DNA from: Thalassospira alkalitolerans
GTDB lineage: Bacteria; Pseudomonadota; Alphaproteobacteria; Rhodospirillales; Thalassospiraceae
Length of the DNA: 64,000 bases
Assembly (NCBI RefSeq): GCF_002115745.1
Contig: NZ_JFKB01000006.1
Span: 1-64,000, forward strand
Reading direction: 5' to 3'
Part shown: in pieces, positions 36,800 through 45,723 of the stretch
How the letters are laid out: each line of letters starts with the position of its first letter
Position numbering within the stretch: the stretch's first letter is position 1
Notes under the pieces: generated by a model
Databases searched by the model: none
What the model saw: only the letters and a program-made list of their open reading frames with translations
What the model was told of the DNA's origin: nothing
Position numbers and translations under genes: made by a program

Positions 36800-37220
36800 T
36801 CGGCACCGCCAAAAGGCAACCGGAACAAGACAAGGGGCGCGCCATTATGGCGCGCCCCTTTCGCGTATTCGGTTTACGTCCAGCAGAACAAAACGAGCGA
36901 AGACCCAGGGTCTGGACTCGCAGTGCGACGTATCAATAAGCAGTGATCGACATCATCAAAACCGGTTAAAGAAAACGCTCGGCAATGCTTATTTTCTGAA
37001 CACCCCTGCTAACTTTTCCGCCATTTTTTCCATCGCGACCCACAAAATGTTCGAAATATCGCACACCCCTCTTTACAGATTGTGGAATTGCGTCATCCTG
37101 TTAATCAGACAAATTCAAAATATCGGCCCGCAAGTCACCACGACCAAGTGCAAAAGCACAACCGGACTTGTCGCCCGATGTTTTGGAAATATCTCGACAA
37201 CAAACAAGGGGAGAATCTTG
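36800..37220. other. Intergenic region between potF and potG
   Basis: These 421 bases contain the terminator after potF and presumably a separate promoter for potGHI. An open frame extends upstream of potG to 37047 in frame, but its residues do not resemble the family, and the GTG at 37221 has the good ribosome-binding site. Confidence 0.5.
36832..36863 (+). terminator. Stem-loop terminator after potF
   Basis: AAGGGGCGCGCCA (36832-36844) and TGGCGCGCCCCTT (36848-36860) form a perfect 13-base stem. The T-run after it is short (TTTCG), so partial read-through into potG is possible. Confidence 0.7.
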
Positions 37221-38381
37221 GTGTCGCAGGGGGCTTTGCAGCAAGCACACGAGGATGTGCACAAGACGCAACCTTGGAACAATCCTGACACGGTCCCTTT
37301 TATCCGTTTCGAGAATGTGACCAAGAAATTTGGCGACTTTTATGCCGTTGACGATGTTTCGCTTGATATTTACCGGCATGAATTATTTGCCCTTTTGGGT
37401 GGATCGGGTTGCGGCAAAACAACGCTTTTGCGCATGCTGGCCGGGTTCGAGGAACCGACATCAGGCAAAATCTTTATTGATGGTGTCGATATGGCGGGGG
37501 TTCCGCCTTATGAACGCCCGACCAACATGATGTTCCAGTCCTATGCCCTGTTCCCGCACATGTCGGTCGAACAGAATGTGGCCTTTGGCCTGCATCAGGA
37601 CGGATTGCCAAAATCGGAAATCCGTACTCTGGTTTCCGACATGCTGGCCCTTGTTCAAATGAGCAAATTTGCCACCCGCAAACCCCATCAGCTTTCAGGC
37701 GGACAGCGCCAGCGCGTCGCACTAGCCCGGTCGCTGGTTAAAAACCCCAAGGTGCTGTTGCTTGACGAACCGCTGGGCGCGCTTGACAAGAAACTGCGCG
37801 AACAGACCCAGTTCGAACTGGTCAACATTCAGGAAAAAGTCGGCACGACCTTTGTCATGGTCACTCATGATCAGGAAGAAGCCATGACCATGGCATCGCG
37901 GATTTCAGTCATGAATGATGGTGTGATCAAGCAAACCGGCACACCGTTTGAACTTTACGAATATCCCAACAGCCGCTTTACCGCCAACTTTGTCGGTCAG
38001 GTCAATCTGATCGAAGGCGTTCTGGTTGATGATGATGAAAAATATGCGATCATCCGCAGCGACGATGCAGATTGCGATATCTATATTGATCACGCGGTTC
38101 AGGGCCACCAAGGCATGACCTTTTGGATTGCAATCCGCCCGGAACGTGTCCGCCTGATCACGGAAAAACCCGAAGACACGAAATATAACTGCCTGTCGGG
38201 AAAGGTCGAAGAAATCGGCTATCTTGGCGGACTTTCAACCTATCACGTCCGCCTTGATAGCGGTATCCGCATCAAGGTAACCGAACCCAACTCCACCCGC
38301 CAGATTGAACCACGCTATACGTGGGATGATCGCGTCTGGGCCACTTGGGAGTCCGGCGCAGCTTCGGTATTAAGCCAATGA
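37221..38381 (+). CDS. potG: Putrescine ABC transporter ATP-binding protein PotG
   Basis: This 386-residue ATPase has Walker A GGSGCGKTT, the Q-loop MMFQSYALFPHMSV, signature LSGGQRQRVALARSL and Walker B VLLLDEPLGALD. A C-terminal TOBE regulatory region (IRPERVRL, SGKVEEIGYLGG) completes it. GTG 37221 is the likely start, with AGGGGAG before it, giving a length near that of E. coli PotG (377). Its stop overlaps potH by four bases. Confidence 0.92.
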   Translation: MSQGALQQAHEDVHKTQPWNNPDTVPFIRFENVTKKFGDFYAVDDVSLDIYRHELFALLGGSGCGKTTLLRMLAGFEEPTSGKIFIDGVDMAGVPPYERPTNMMFQSYALFPHMSVEQNVAFGLHQDGLPKSEIRTLVSDMLALVQMSKFATRKPHQLSGGQRQRVALARSLVKNPKVLLLDEPLGALDKKLREQTQFELVNIQEKVGTTFVMVTHDQEEAMTMASRISVMNDGVIKQTGTPFELYEYPNSRFTANFVGQVNLIEGVLVDDDEKYAIIRSDDADCDIYIDHAVQGHQGMTFWIAIRPERVRLITEKPEDTKYNCLSGKVEEIGYLGGLSTYHVRLDSGIRIKVTEPNSTRQIEPRYTWDDRVWATWESGAASVLSQ

Positions 38382-39307
38382 GCAGTGACAAGTTAACCCT
38401 CAAGCAACGTTATGATCGCTGGATGATCAAGCATGGCCGGGTTCTTGTGATCGGCATTCCTTATCTTTGGCTGATGCTGTTCTTTCTGATCCCGTTCCTG
38501 ATCGTTTTAAAAATCAGCTTTGCCACCGCTGAATATGCTCAACCGCCCTATAGCTCGCTGTTCACGTGGATTGACGAAGGCGTCAATATCACGATCAACT
38601 TTGGCAATTACCTGTTCCTGCTCAGCGACAGCCTTTACATCTCGGCCTATATCAACTCGATCCGGATTGCGGCGATTTCAACCGTGATCACGCTTTTGAT
38701 CGGGTATCCGATGGCCTATGGCATTGCGCGTGCGCAAGGGTCGCTGCGCAGTGTTTTGCTGATGCTGGTGATCCTGCCATTCTGGACCAGTTTCCTGATC
38801 CGTGTTTATGCCTGGATCGGCATTCTTGACCGCGAGGGATTGATCAACGCCTTGTTGCTTAATCTTGGCATAATTTCCGAACCACTGATCATGCGCCAGA
38901 CCGAATTCGCGGTCTATATCGGCATTGTTTACACCTATCTGCCCTTCATGATCCTGCCGCTTTATTCGACACTGGAAAAGATGGATGTCAGCCTGATCGA
39001 GGCCGCACTCGACCTTGGCTGCAAACCTTGGAAAGCCTTTGTCCGGGTGACCTTGCCGCTGTCGATGCCCGGTATTCTTGCCGGATCGTTGCTGGTGTTC
39101 ATCCCGTCCGTCGGTGAATTCGTCATCCCGGAACTTTTGGGAGGACCAAATACATTGATGATCGGTCGCACGCTTTGGAACGAATTCTTTGCCAATCGTG
39201 ACTGGCCGATTGCATCCTCGGTCGCGATTGCGATGCTGGTGTTCCTTGTGGTGCCGATCATGTGGTTCCAGCATATCCAAGCCAAACAGGCGGAGAATGG
39301 ACAATGA
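38378..39307 (+). CDS. potH: Putrescine ABC transporter permease PotH
   Basis: This 309-residue six-helix permease has the PotB/PotH features PYLWLMLFFLIPFLIVLKIS, PFWTSFLIRVYAWIGIL and the coupling loop LIEAALDLGCKPWKAF. The C-terminal PSVGEFVIPELLGGP is also typical. ATG 38378 overlaps the potG stop (ATGA), so upstream in-frame starts within potG are rejected. Confidence 0.92.
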   Translation: MSSDKLTLKQRYDRWMIKHGRVLVIGIPYLWLMLFFLIPFLIVLKISFATAEYAQPPYSSLFTWIDEGVNITINFGNYLFLLSDSLYISAYINSIRIAAISTVITLLIGYPMAYGIARAQGSLRSVLLMLVILPFWTSFLIRVYAWIGILDREGLINALLLNLGIISEPLIMRQTEFAVYIGIVYTYLPFMILPLYSTLEKMDVSLIEAALDLGCKPWKAFVRVTLPLSMPGILAGSLLVFIPSVGEFVIPELLGGPNTLMIGRTLWNEFFANRDWPIASSVAIAMLVFLVVPIMWFQHIQAKQAENGQ

Positions 39308-40143
39308 GCGGCAAACGGTCCACTTTCCTGTTAACCATGCTGGTTTTCGGCTTTGCGTTTCTTTACGTGCCGATCCTTTTGGTGATCATTTACTCGTTTA
39401 ACGAAGGCAAACTGGTCACGGTGTGGTCGGGCTTTTCGTTCAAATGGTATGTGTCGCTGTTTTCCAATGACGGTATGATTGATGCCGCATGGAACAGCCT
39501 GCGTATCGGGGTGATGTCGGCGACACTGGCACTTGCCATTGGGACACCGGCCGGGCTTGTCATGTCGCGCTTTGGCCGGTTCAAAAGCCGCACACTTTTT
39601 TCCGGCATGGTCGCGGCACCACTGGTCATGCCCGAAGTCATTACCGGCCTGTCGTTATTGTTGCTGTTTGTGACACTTGAACAACTGGTTGGCTGGCCCG
39701 CGGGACGTGGCGTGACCACGATTGTGATTGCCCATACGACCTTCTGTGCCGCCTATGTTGCGGTTGTGGTCCAATCGCGCCTGACTGGCATGGATACCTC
39801 GGTCGAAGAAGCCGCCATGGACCTTGGTGCCAAACCGGCAAAGATATTCTTTGTCATTACATTGCCGATGATCCTGCCGGCTCTGATGGCCGGGTGGCTG
39901 TTATCGTTTACCCTGTCATTGGACGATCTGGTGATTGCAAGCTTTGTCGCGGGTCCTGGTTCGACGACCCTTCCGATGAAGGTGTTCTCGTCGGTGCGGC
40001 TTGGGGTTTCGCCGGAAATCAACGCCCTTGCGACCCTGATCATTCTGGCTGTCACGATCCTGATCCTGATTTCCAGCTTATTGATCCTGCGATCTGAAAA
40101 GATGCGCAGCCGGACTATCGATCCGGCAACAATTGACGATTAA
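39304..40143 (+). CDS. potI: Putrescine ABC transporter permease PotI
   Basis: This 279-residue partner permease of PotH has PILLVIIYSFNEGKLVT, MVAAPLVMPEVITGLSLL and the coupling loop SVEEAAMDLGAKPAKIF. SLDDLVIASFVAGPGSTTLP follows and is highly typical of PotI/PotC. ATG 39304 overlaps the potH stop by four bases. A terminator follows, ending the polyamine operon. Confidence 0.92.
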   Translation: MSGKRSTFLLTMLVFGFAFLYVPILLVIIYSFNEGKLVTVWSGFSFKWYVSLFSNDGMIDAAWNSLRIGVMSATLALAIGTPAGLVMSRFGRFKSRTLFSGMVAAPLVMPEVITGLSLLLLFVTLEQLVGWPAGRGVTTIVIAHTTFCAAYVAVVVQSRLTGMDTSVEEAAMDLGAKPAKIFFVITLPMILPALMAGWLLSFTLSLDDLVIASFVAGPGSTTLPMKVFSSVRLGVSPEINALATLIILAVTILILISSLLILRSEKMRSRTIDPATIDD

Positions 40144-40209
40144 CCATTAACATCAAAACCGCGGGCGGCGACGACCAACGCCCTGCCAATCCCAAACGCC
40201 TGATCCCAC

Positions 40210-40242
40210 AAAAAAGCAGCCCCCAAAAGAGGCTGCTTTTTT
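40210..40242 (+). terminator. Rho-independent terminator after potI
   Basis: AAAAAAGCAGCC (40210-40221) pairs with GGCTGCTTTTTT (40231-40242). The symmetrical A/T ends let it work on both strands, so it may also stop the TetR transcript, which arrives from the right. Confidence 0.85.
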
Positions 40243-40280
40243 CATGACCCGAGCCGTATCAACCCACATCAAATCCTTGA

Positions 40281-40994
40281 TCAAGAACAGTTCTGTTCCG
40301 CCAATTGACGCAGGAATTCACGGCATTTCATCCCCGGTGCAAGAACACGCCAATAAGATACCACCGCTTCTTCTGCCGAGGCACCAAAGTCGACAATCAG
40401 ATTATCGAGCGCATTCTGACGCATCAGTTCCACCACGCGATCGGGGATCTGTGACATTTGCCACATACCGATCACCAATGCATAGGATGTCCGCATCAGC
40501 TTGTTGGCGTCTTCAGGTGTAATTGCATAAAGCTCAGACAATGCATCAGCCGTACGTTTGACCATTGAAGATACAAACCTTCGATGGCTCAGGACGGCTT
40601 CGTCATCCGTTCCTTGCTCAAGCACCCCTTGTGACAGGGAGGCAAGATACAGGAATTGCTTGTTCTTGACGAGATATTGCACAAATTTCTGTGCCACACG
40701 CGCTGAGTCCCGTTCTTCGGGACGCAACAGTGCTTCCTGTTCTATCACCTCAAGATTATTTTCAAACCAGCCCTTAAGGAAGCCACGCAGGACTTCCAAG
40801 AACAACGCTTCCTTGCTTGAAAAATACAGGTAAAGCGTGCCTTTGGCGAGGCTGGCCTTTTTCGCAACTTCGGCTGCAGACGGCAAACGACCGTCCCCCT
40901 CAAGGTAGAGAGCCTCGGCTGCGACAAGTATATCGTTTCTACGTTTCAGTTTTTGCTCGTGGCTACGCGCACGAACAAGACATTCGTTTTCCAT
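40281..40994 (-). CDS. TetR-family transcriptional regulator
   Basis: This 237-residue protein has a TetR helix-turn-helix at residues about 20-65 (ILVAAEALYLEG, PSAAEVAKKASLAKGTLYLYFSSKEALFLEV). A helical ligand domain follows, in which nothing predicts the inducer. Two starts are possible. ATG 40994 has GGGGGAAT at good spacing and is used here; ATG 41015 has AGGGAG almost touching it. The gene is convergent with potI and divergent, over about 500 bases, from the YjgN/M48 pair, so it may control itself or that pair. Confidence 0.86.
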   Translation of the reverse strand: MENECLVRARSHEQKLKRRNDILVAAEALYLEGDGRLPSAAEVAKKASLAKGTLYLYFSSKEALFLEVLRGFLKGWFENNLEVIEQEALLRPEERDSARVAQKFVQYLVKNKQFLYLASLSQGVLEQGTDDEAVLSHRRFVSSMVKRTADALSELYAITPEDANKLMRTSYALVIGMWQMSQIPDRVVELMRQNALDNLIVDFGASAEEAVVSYWRVLAPGMKCREFLRQLAEQNCS

Positions 40995-41373
40995 AGAGAA
41001 ATATTCCCCCAACATTCTCCCTGAACTATATTAATGCATCTTAATTCATTCCAAAGTCAAACCGTGCGGCCGCTTTTAATAGATAAAACCAAAGAAACTT
41101 CGATGAAACAGGCAGTTCGCCTGTTATTTTTACGCGCGCGCTAGGTGAACAATAGTCAACTAGTATCAATCTAAAAACGTATTTCCGAACATATCCGGTA
41201 AATTTGTACAGATTTGATTCGTTGCAATTAAGAATTAGATCGCCGCAAACGATCCTTGTCCGGCAAAAAAATAGCACCGCCCAAAACAGCCACACCATTC
41301 GTGACAAGCCCCAAATAAGACCGGTTGCAATCCCTCCCCCTCTTATGAGTTCCCTCGCCTAACCTTTTGAGTG

Positions 41374-41389
41374 AGTGATCTCGATCACA
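41374..41389. promoter_or_regulatory. CRP/FNR-family binding site candidate
   Basis: AGTGATCTCGATCACA fits the CRP pattern TGTGA-N6-TCACA in all but the first base and is symmetrical (GTGAT/ATCAC). It lies about 105 bases before the yjgN-like start. Which CRP/FNR-type protein would bind is not known. Confidence 0.5.
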
Positions 41390-41461
41390 AAGCAGGCTAA
41401 ATCCATTATGGGGGAGATCGACAACCTGTGATCAACAAACAGGTGTCGTTTTCTGATCAAT

Positions 41462-41476
41462 GACCACAATGTGGTC
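41462..41476. promoter_or_regulatory. Palindrome next to the yjgN-like ribosome-binding site
   Basis: GACCACA-A-TGTGGTC is a perfect 7-base inverted repeat around one base, ending 17 bases before the ATG and just before the GAGGGG ribosome-binding site. It could be an operator or an RNA hairpin affecting translation. Confidence 0.4.
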
Positions 41477-41493
41477 TTTGAGCCGAGGGGCAT

Positions 41494-42744
41494 ATGACAA
41501 CACATAACGAGCATGAACTTCCTGACGCCGAGCAAGGCGATCAGGCGAACACCGATATTTCCGAGAATCTGGAAACCACAGGGCCAGAAAATGACCAGAT
41601 TCAATATCATGGTCGCTGGCAAGATGTGCTGAAGCTTAGTTGCTGGAACGCCCTGTGGACGATACTGACTTTGGGCATATTCCGTTTCTGGGCCAAGACC
41701 CGGATGCGCCGTTATATCTGGAGCAACATCGTCGTTGACGGAGATGCTCTGGAATATACCGGCCGTGGGCTTGAACTGTTTTTGGGCTTTGTCATCGTAT
41801 CAGTGATATTCATTCCGGTGATCGCGGCGGCAACCTTTGTTTCAACACAACTGCCACCGCATTTGATGTTCATTCCAGAGCTGGTGCTCTATCTGGCCAT
41901 CTTCTTTTTGGTATTTGTCGCCATCTACCGGGCGACACGGTATCGCTATAGCCGGACGTTCTGGCGCGGTATTCGCGCACGCCTTGACGGATCTGCGCTC
42001 AAATATGGCCTGATCGGCTTTGGCAGTTCGGTCCTTGGACTTGTGACATTTGGCATATTGATACCATACAACTTTGTCGTGACAACGCGTTACGAGACGG
42101 AAAACACATGGATTGGCGACACCAAAGCCCGATTTACAGGGCGTTTAGGGCCTGTTCTTCGGAAATGGCTTTTGTCCTGGTTCCTGTGTCTGGCGGTCTT
42201 GGCCATTACCACGGCAATCGCCGTTGTTTCGCAGTCCCGTTGGATGATATTGTTAGGCATCCTCCCCTATCTTGCAATCATTGCCATCATGATCCGTTAC
42301 CGGGTCTGGCTTTTCCGCTATCAGGCTGAAAACACCGAAATGGGCGGACTTCGTTTTGCCAGCACATTAACCACCGCACAATATGTCAAAATCCTGCTGC
42401 GCTTTTTGCTGGTGACTGTTGTGATAGGGGCAGTGTTCTTTGCCTTGCTGGCCCTAACCGGCGGTCTGACATTTTTCTCGCTGTTGAAAAGTGGATCGAT
42501 TGGTCAAATGGCGCCGGGTCAGGTTGCAACCGTTGCGATACCGCTCATTATTCTGGTTCTGATCGCATCACCGGTGTTTAAGATTGCATCCTTTGTCGCC
42601 ATGACCCATCCAATGCTGGCTGTACAGGTCGCGTCGCTTTGTCACGACGGAGATGTATCCGAACTCCACGCCAATCCCGATGCCAATACGGTTCCGCGTA
42701 CCGGCGAGGGTCTTGCCGAGGCATTTGATCTTGGCGGGATTTAA
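41494..42744 (+). CDS. YjgN-family (DUF898) polytopic membrane protein
   Basis: This 416-residue protein has an acidic, soluble N-terminus of about 40 residues. The family's repeated units follow, each containing a YHGRWQDVLKLS-type or RFTGRLGPVLRKW-type entry, a hydrophobic helix pair and an RYR/TRYRYSRTFWRG turn. I count about nine membrane helices. The DUF898 family includes E. coli YjgN and has no known biochemical role. The gene is 12 bases upstream of an M48 peptidase gene. This pairing recurs in proteobacteria as I know the families, which suggests the two form a membrane quality-control or processing unit. Regulation may involve the palindromes upstream. Confidence 0.82.
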   Translation: MTTHNEHELPDAEQGDQANTDISENLETTGPENDQIQYHGRWQDVLKLSCWNALWTILTLGIFRFWAKTRMRRYIWSNIVVDGDALEYTGRGLELFLGFVIVSVIFIPVIAAATFVSTQLPPHLMFIPELVLYLAIFFLVFVAIYRATRYRYSRTFWRGIRARLDGSALKYGLIGFGSSVLGLVTFGILIPYNFVVTTRYETENTWIGDTKARFTGRLGPVLRKWLLSWFLCLAVLAITTAIAVVSQSRWMILLGILPYLAIIAIMIRYRVWLFRYQAENTEMGGLRFASTLTTAQYVKILLRFLLVTVVIGAVFFALLALTGGLTFFSLLKSGSIGQMAPGQVATVAIPLIILVLIASPVFKIASFVAMTHPMLAVQVASLCHDGDVSELHANPDANTVPRTGEGLAEAFDLGGI

Positions 42745-42756
42745 CAGTGGTATCAA

Positions 42757-43860
42757 ATGACCAACTTGTTGAACGCACGCCTTTTTGACGGAAAAACGTC
42801 TGCTGCCCGCGATGTAACGGTCGAAATTTTCGACCGTTACATCGCGGTTTATCATTCAGATGGCAAAGAAACCAACCTGTCCCTGACTGAAATATTATTA
42901 TGTGAAAAACCAAATCCGGGCAAACCGCTACGTCTGCGCAACAAAACCGACAATGGGCTTAGGCTTGTCTTTGACGATAACGCCGCCAAACAAGCCGTGA
43001 CCAATGCCCTGCCCTCACTTTCCGTCGCAGAGGGATCAACCCATGCCCGGTTCGGTCTGACCTTGGGCATTACCGGGTTTAGTATCCTTGTCGTGCTACT
43101 GATCTGGTTAGGATTGCCCGTCGTTGTGAACATGCTTGTTGCCATTTATCCGAAATCTCAGGAAATCGAACTGGGACGATCCGTCAGGGAACAGGTTGTT
43201 GCTCTTTTTGGTGAAGACGATGGCGATACTGGCAAACTAACCTGCGCCCCAGGTGACAGAGGGCAAAAAGCCATTGACGCAATTTTTGACCGATTTAAGG
43301 CGACAGGCGCACTTTCATATCACTATGAAACAACCATTATCCGCAGCGACATTGAAAATGCGCTTTCCTTGCCCGGCGGGCAGGTTCTTGTGTTTTCGGG
43401 GCTTTTGAAAAACATGAACAGCCCCGATGCATTGGCCGGGGTTATGGCCCATGAAATCGGCCACAATGAAAAACATCACAGCCTGAACAAGCTGTTCTCG
43501 GGGGCGGCCCTTAGTCAGCTTGCGCGCCTGATTACCGGTGGGGCCCAAGTACCGGTCGGATTCTTGCTGGAACAAAGCTATTCACGTGGCATGGAAACAG
43601 AAGCCGATCAGTTTGCCATCAATCTGATGCGAGCGGCCTCGATCAATACAAATGATACCGCGGCCCTGTTCAAACGGCTGTCCAGCGAAAGCAGATACGC
43701 AAAATACTCAAAGATTTTACCCGAGATTTTTAGCTCTCATCCCGAAATGGAACACCGCATCGCCCAGTTTGGAAATGCAAACATCACCGGAAATCTTGAC
43801 ATTGCCGCCGCCAATTGGCGCGCCCTTCGCAATGCATGTGACGACGAAGGCCCGGACTAG
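42757..43860 (+). CDS. M48-family membrane metallopeptidase
   Basis: This 367-residue protein has an N-terminal soluble region of about 100 residues, one strong membrane helix (about 108-135) and then an M48 peptidase domain. The zinc motif is HEIGH with His232, Glu233 and His236. The third ligand is probably the Glu of MEMETEADQFA-type (here GMETEADQFAINLM). SSHPEMEHRIAQF near the end is typical of the family. The catalytic domain probably faces the periplasm, similar to BepA or Oma1-type proteases, but the topology is inferred. It is co-transcribed with the YjgN-like gene. Confidence 0.87.
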   Translation: MTNLLNARLFDGKTSAARDVTVEIFDRYIAVYHSDGKETNLSLTEILLCEKPNPGKPLRLRNKTDNGLRLVFDDNAAKQAVTNALPSLSVAEGSTHARFGLTLGITGFSILVVLLIWLGLPVVVNMLVAIYPKSQEIELGRSVREQVVALFGEDDGDTGKLTCAPGDRGQKAIDAIFDRFKATGALSYHYETTIIRSDIENALSLPGGQVLVFSGLLKNMNSPDALAGVMAHEIGHNEKHHSLNKLFSGAALSQLARLITGGAQVPVGFLLEQSYSRGMETEADQFAINLMRAASINTNDTAALFKRLSSESRYAKYSKILPEIFSSHPEMEHRIAQFGNANITGNLDIAAANWRALRNACDDEGPD

Positions 43861-43879
43861 GGGGCTGGACTAAGCCCCT
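43860..43879. terminator. Short stem-loop between convergent genes
   Basis: GGGGCT (43861-43866) pairs with AGCCCC (43873-43878) just past the peptidase stop and before the Lrp stop. The stem is short and no T-run follows, so it is only a weak terminator candidate. Confidence 0.35.
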
Positions 43880-43883
43880 GTCC

Positions 43884-44342
43884 CTATACCGGTAATTCGG
43901 TTGTCCGTTTGACTTCGCGCAGTGTGATGATGGTCTGAACGCGTTCGACACCGGGAAGCTGGGTTAGAACTTCGCTGTGAATACGTTCGTAGTCAGCGGT
44001 GTTGCTATAGACCACATGTACCAAATAGTCGCTTTGCCCGGCCAACAGATAACATTCAACCACCTCGGGAACCGACTGGATTTCCTTTTCAAAGGTTTCA
44101 AGGGCCTCGCGGGTTTGGCGGGCGATTGAAATATTGACAAAGGCATTGCCCGATTTACCGATCCGCGCCGGATTAAGCAGCATGGTATAACGATCAATCA
44201 AACCGGCTTCTTCAAGCAACCGGACCCGGCGCAAACAGGCCGATGCTGACAAATTGACCTTTTCGGCCAGTTCGGCATTGCTGATACGGCCATCGCGCTG
44301 AAGCAGCCGCAGGATCATCCGATCACGTTCGTCCATCTGCAT
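43884..44342 (-). CDS. Lrp/AsnC-family regulator, probable activator of ald
   Basis: This 152-residue protein has an N-terminal helix-turn-helix (RMILRLLQRDGRISNAELAEKVNLSASACLRRVRLLEEAG). The AsnC/RAM domain follows (VVECYLLAGQSDYLVHVVY, LPGVERVQTIITLREVK). It is divergent from alanine dehydrogenase, the classical arrangement for an alanine-responsive Lrp-like activator. That ligand is inferred from the context. The 170-base region between them should hold its binding sites. Confidence 0.9.
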   Translation of the reverse strand: MQMDERDRMILRLLQRDGRISNAELAEKVNLSASACLRRVRLLEEAGLIDRYTMLLNPARIGKSGNAFVNISIARQTREALETFEKEIQSVPEVVECYLLAGQSDYLVHVVYSNTADYERIHSEVLTQLPGVERVQTIITLREVKRTTELPV

Positions 44343-44512
44343 TTCGAATATTCTCCCTGCCCAAAGCCGGTTTATTAAAATTATATAGCGTTAATACCAC
44401 CAAACTCACCAATGATTGAAGAGAAATCGCCACATTTTTCGAGTATCCTGCAGAAACAATTAAAGATGGGAAAAACCCATTCTCGCCATCATGTTTATCC
44501 GGGAGAGATATA

Positions 44513-45628
44513 ATGCTTATTGGCATTCCGAAAGAAATCAAAAACCATGAATACCGCGTCGGCATGACGCCAAGTTCGGTTCGCGAAGCAACCGCACATG
44601 GCCATGATGTAATCATTGAAACCAATGCCGGTGCGGGTATTGGTTGCAGCAACGATGATTATATCGCAGCCGGCGCAAAAATTATTGATACCGCCGCCGA
44701 AATCTTTGCCAAGGCCGAGATGATCGTGAAGGTCAAGGAACCACAAAAAGTCGAATATGAGCAACTTCGCGAAGGGCAGCTTTTATTTACCTATTTGCAT
44801 CTGGCCCCCGATCCGGATCAGACCACAGGCCTAATCACATCAGGCGTCACGGCGATTGCCTATGAAACCGTCACCGATAAAAATGGCGGTCTGCCGTTGC
44901 TGGCCCCGATGTCGGAAGTTGCCGGACGTATGGCCCCACAAGTTGGCGCCGCAGCCCTTCAAAAGGCCAATGGCGGACGCGGGATGTTACTGGGCGGTGT
45001 GCCCGGCGTCGCCCCGGCCAAGGTTGTTGTGATTGGCGGGGGTGTTGTCGGCACCAATGCCGCGCGCATTGCCGCAGGTATGGGGGCAGATGTCATCATT
45101 TTGGACAAAAATGTAAAGCGCCTGACCTGGATTGATGATGCCTTTGGCCCGCGCGTTAAAACACAATATGCAACAATTGATGACACAGAAGCCCTGGTTT
45201 ATGACGCCGATATGGTCGTTGGGGCGGTCCTGATCCCCGGGGCTGCGGCCCCAAAATTGATCCACAAAAACCAGCTTTCCCGGATGAAGCCGGGCTCGGT
45301 TCTTGTCGACGTTGCCATTGATCAGGGTGGTTGTTTTGAAACATCAAAGGCCACCACCCACGCCGATCCGACCTATATCGTTGATGATGTTGTGCATTAC
45401 TGCGTTGCCAATATGCCCGGTGCCGTTGCCCGCACATCGACCTTTGCGCTGAACAATGCCACCCTGCCCTTTACCCTGGCCCTTGCGGACAAGGGCTGGA
45501 AAAAGGCGTGTCAGGATGACCCGCATCTGGCAGCAGGCCTTAACATTCATAAAGGTCGCGTCACCTATGAAGCGGTCGCCAGCGCACTTGGATATGACCA
45601 TATGCCGCTGGATCGTATTCTGGCGTAG
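44513..45628 (+). CDS. ald: Alanine dehydrogenase
   Basis: This 371-residue enzyme interconverts L-alanine and pyruvate plus ammonia using NAD. Its start [20 protein letters not shown] and the [10 protein letters not shown] segment hold substrate-binding Arg and Lys residues. The catalytic histidine is in [10 protein letters not shown]. The NAD-binding [20 protein letters not shown] and the late [14 protein letters not shown] complete the family picture. The ATG has the ribosome-binding site GGGAGA. Alanine dehydrogenase lets cells use alanine as carbon and nitrogen source, and control by the divergent Lrp gene is likely. Confidence 0.95.
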   Translation: MLIGIPKEIKNHEYRVGMTPSSVREATAHGHDVIIETNAGAGIGCSNDDYIAAGAKIIDTAAEIFAKAEMIVKVKEPQKVEYEQLREGQLLFTYLHLAPDPDQTTGLITSGVTAIAYETVTDKNGGLPLLAPMSEVAGRMAPQVGAAALQKANGGRGMLLGGVPGVAPAKVVVIGGGVVGTNAARIAAGMGADVIILDKNVKRLTWIDDAFGPRVKTQYATIDDTEALVYDADMVVGAVLIPGAAAPKLIHKNQLSRMKPGSVLVDVAIDQGGCFETSKATTHADPTYIVDDVVHYCVANMPGAVARTSTFALNNATLPFTLALADKGWKKACQDDPHLAAGLNIHKGRVTYEAVASALGYDHMPLDRILA

Positions 45629-45655
45629 TATCTGGCAAATCAGGTAACAATAGAT

Positions 45656-45694
45656 AAACAAAGGCGGGTCAACGATATTGGCCTGCCTTTGTTT
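45656..45694. terminator. Bidirectional terminator between ald and the LysR gene
   Basis: AAACAAAGGC (45656-45665) pairs with GCCTTTGTTT (45685-45694), with additional inner pairs GG/CC and CAA/TTG. T-runs exist on both strands, suiting convergent genes. Confidence 0.75.
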
Positions 45695-45723
45695 CAATAA
45701 AAACGGTTTCTGCCGACGAAATT

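Larger units (their letters stand above)
40995..41493. other. Divergent control region between the TetR gene and yjgN-like gene
   Basis: About 500 bases hold no credible gene. Two ordered palindromes stand out, a CRP-like site at 41374-41389 and GACCACAATGTGGTC at 41462-41476, both closer to the yjgN-like gene. The left half shows no clear signal. Confidence 0.5.

Noticed and set aside
37047-37220. N-terminal extension of PotG to an upstream ATG
   Set aside because: The added residues do not resemble the family, and GTG 37221 has AGGGGAG in front of it and gives a normal length.
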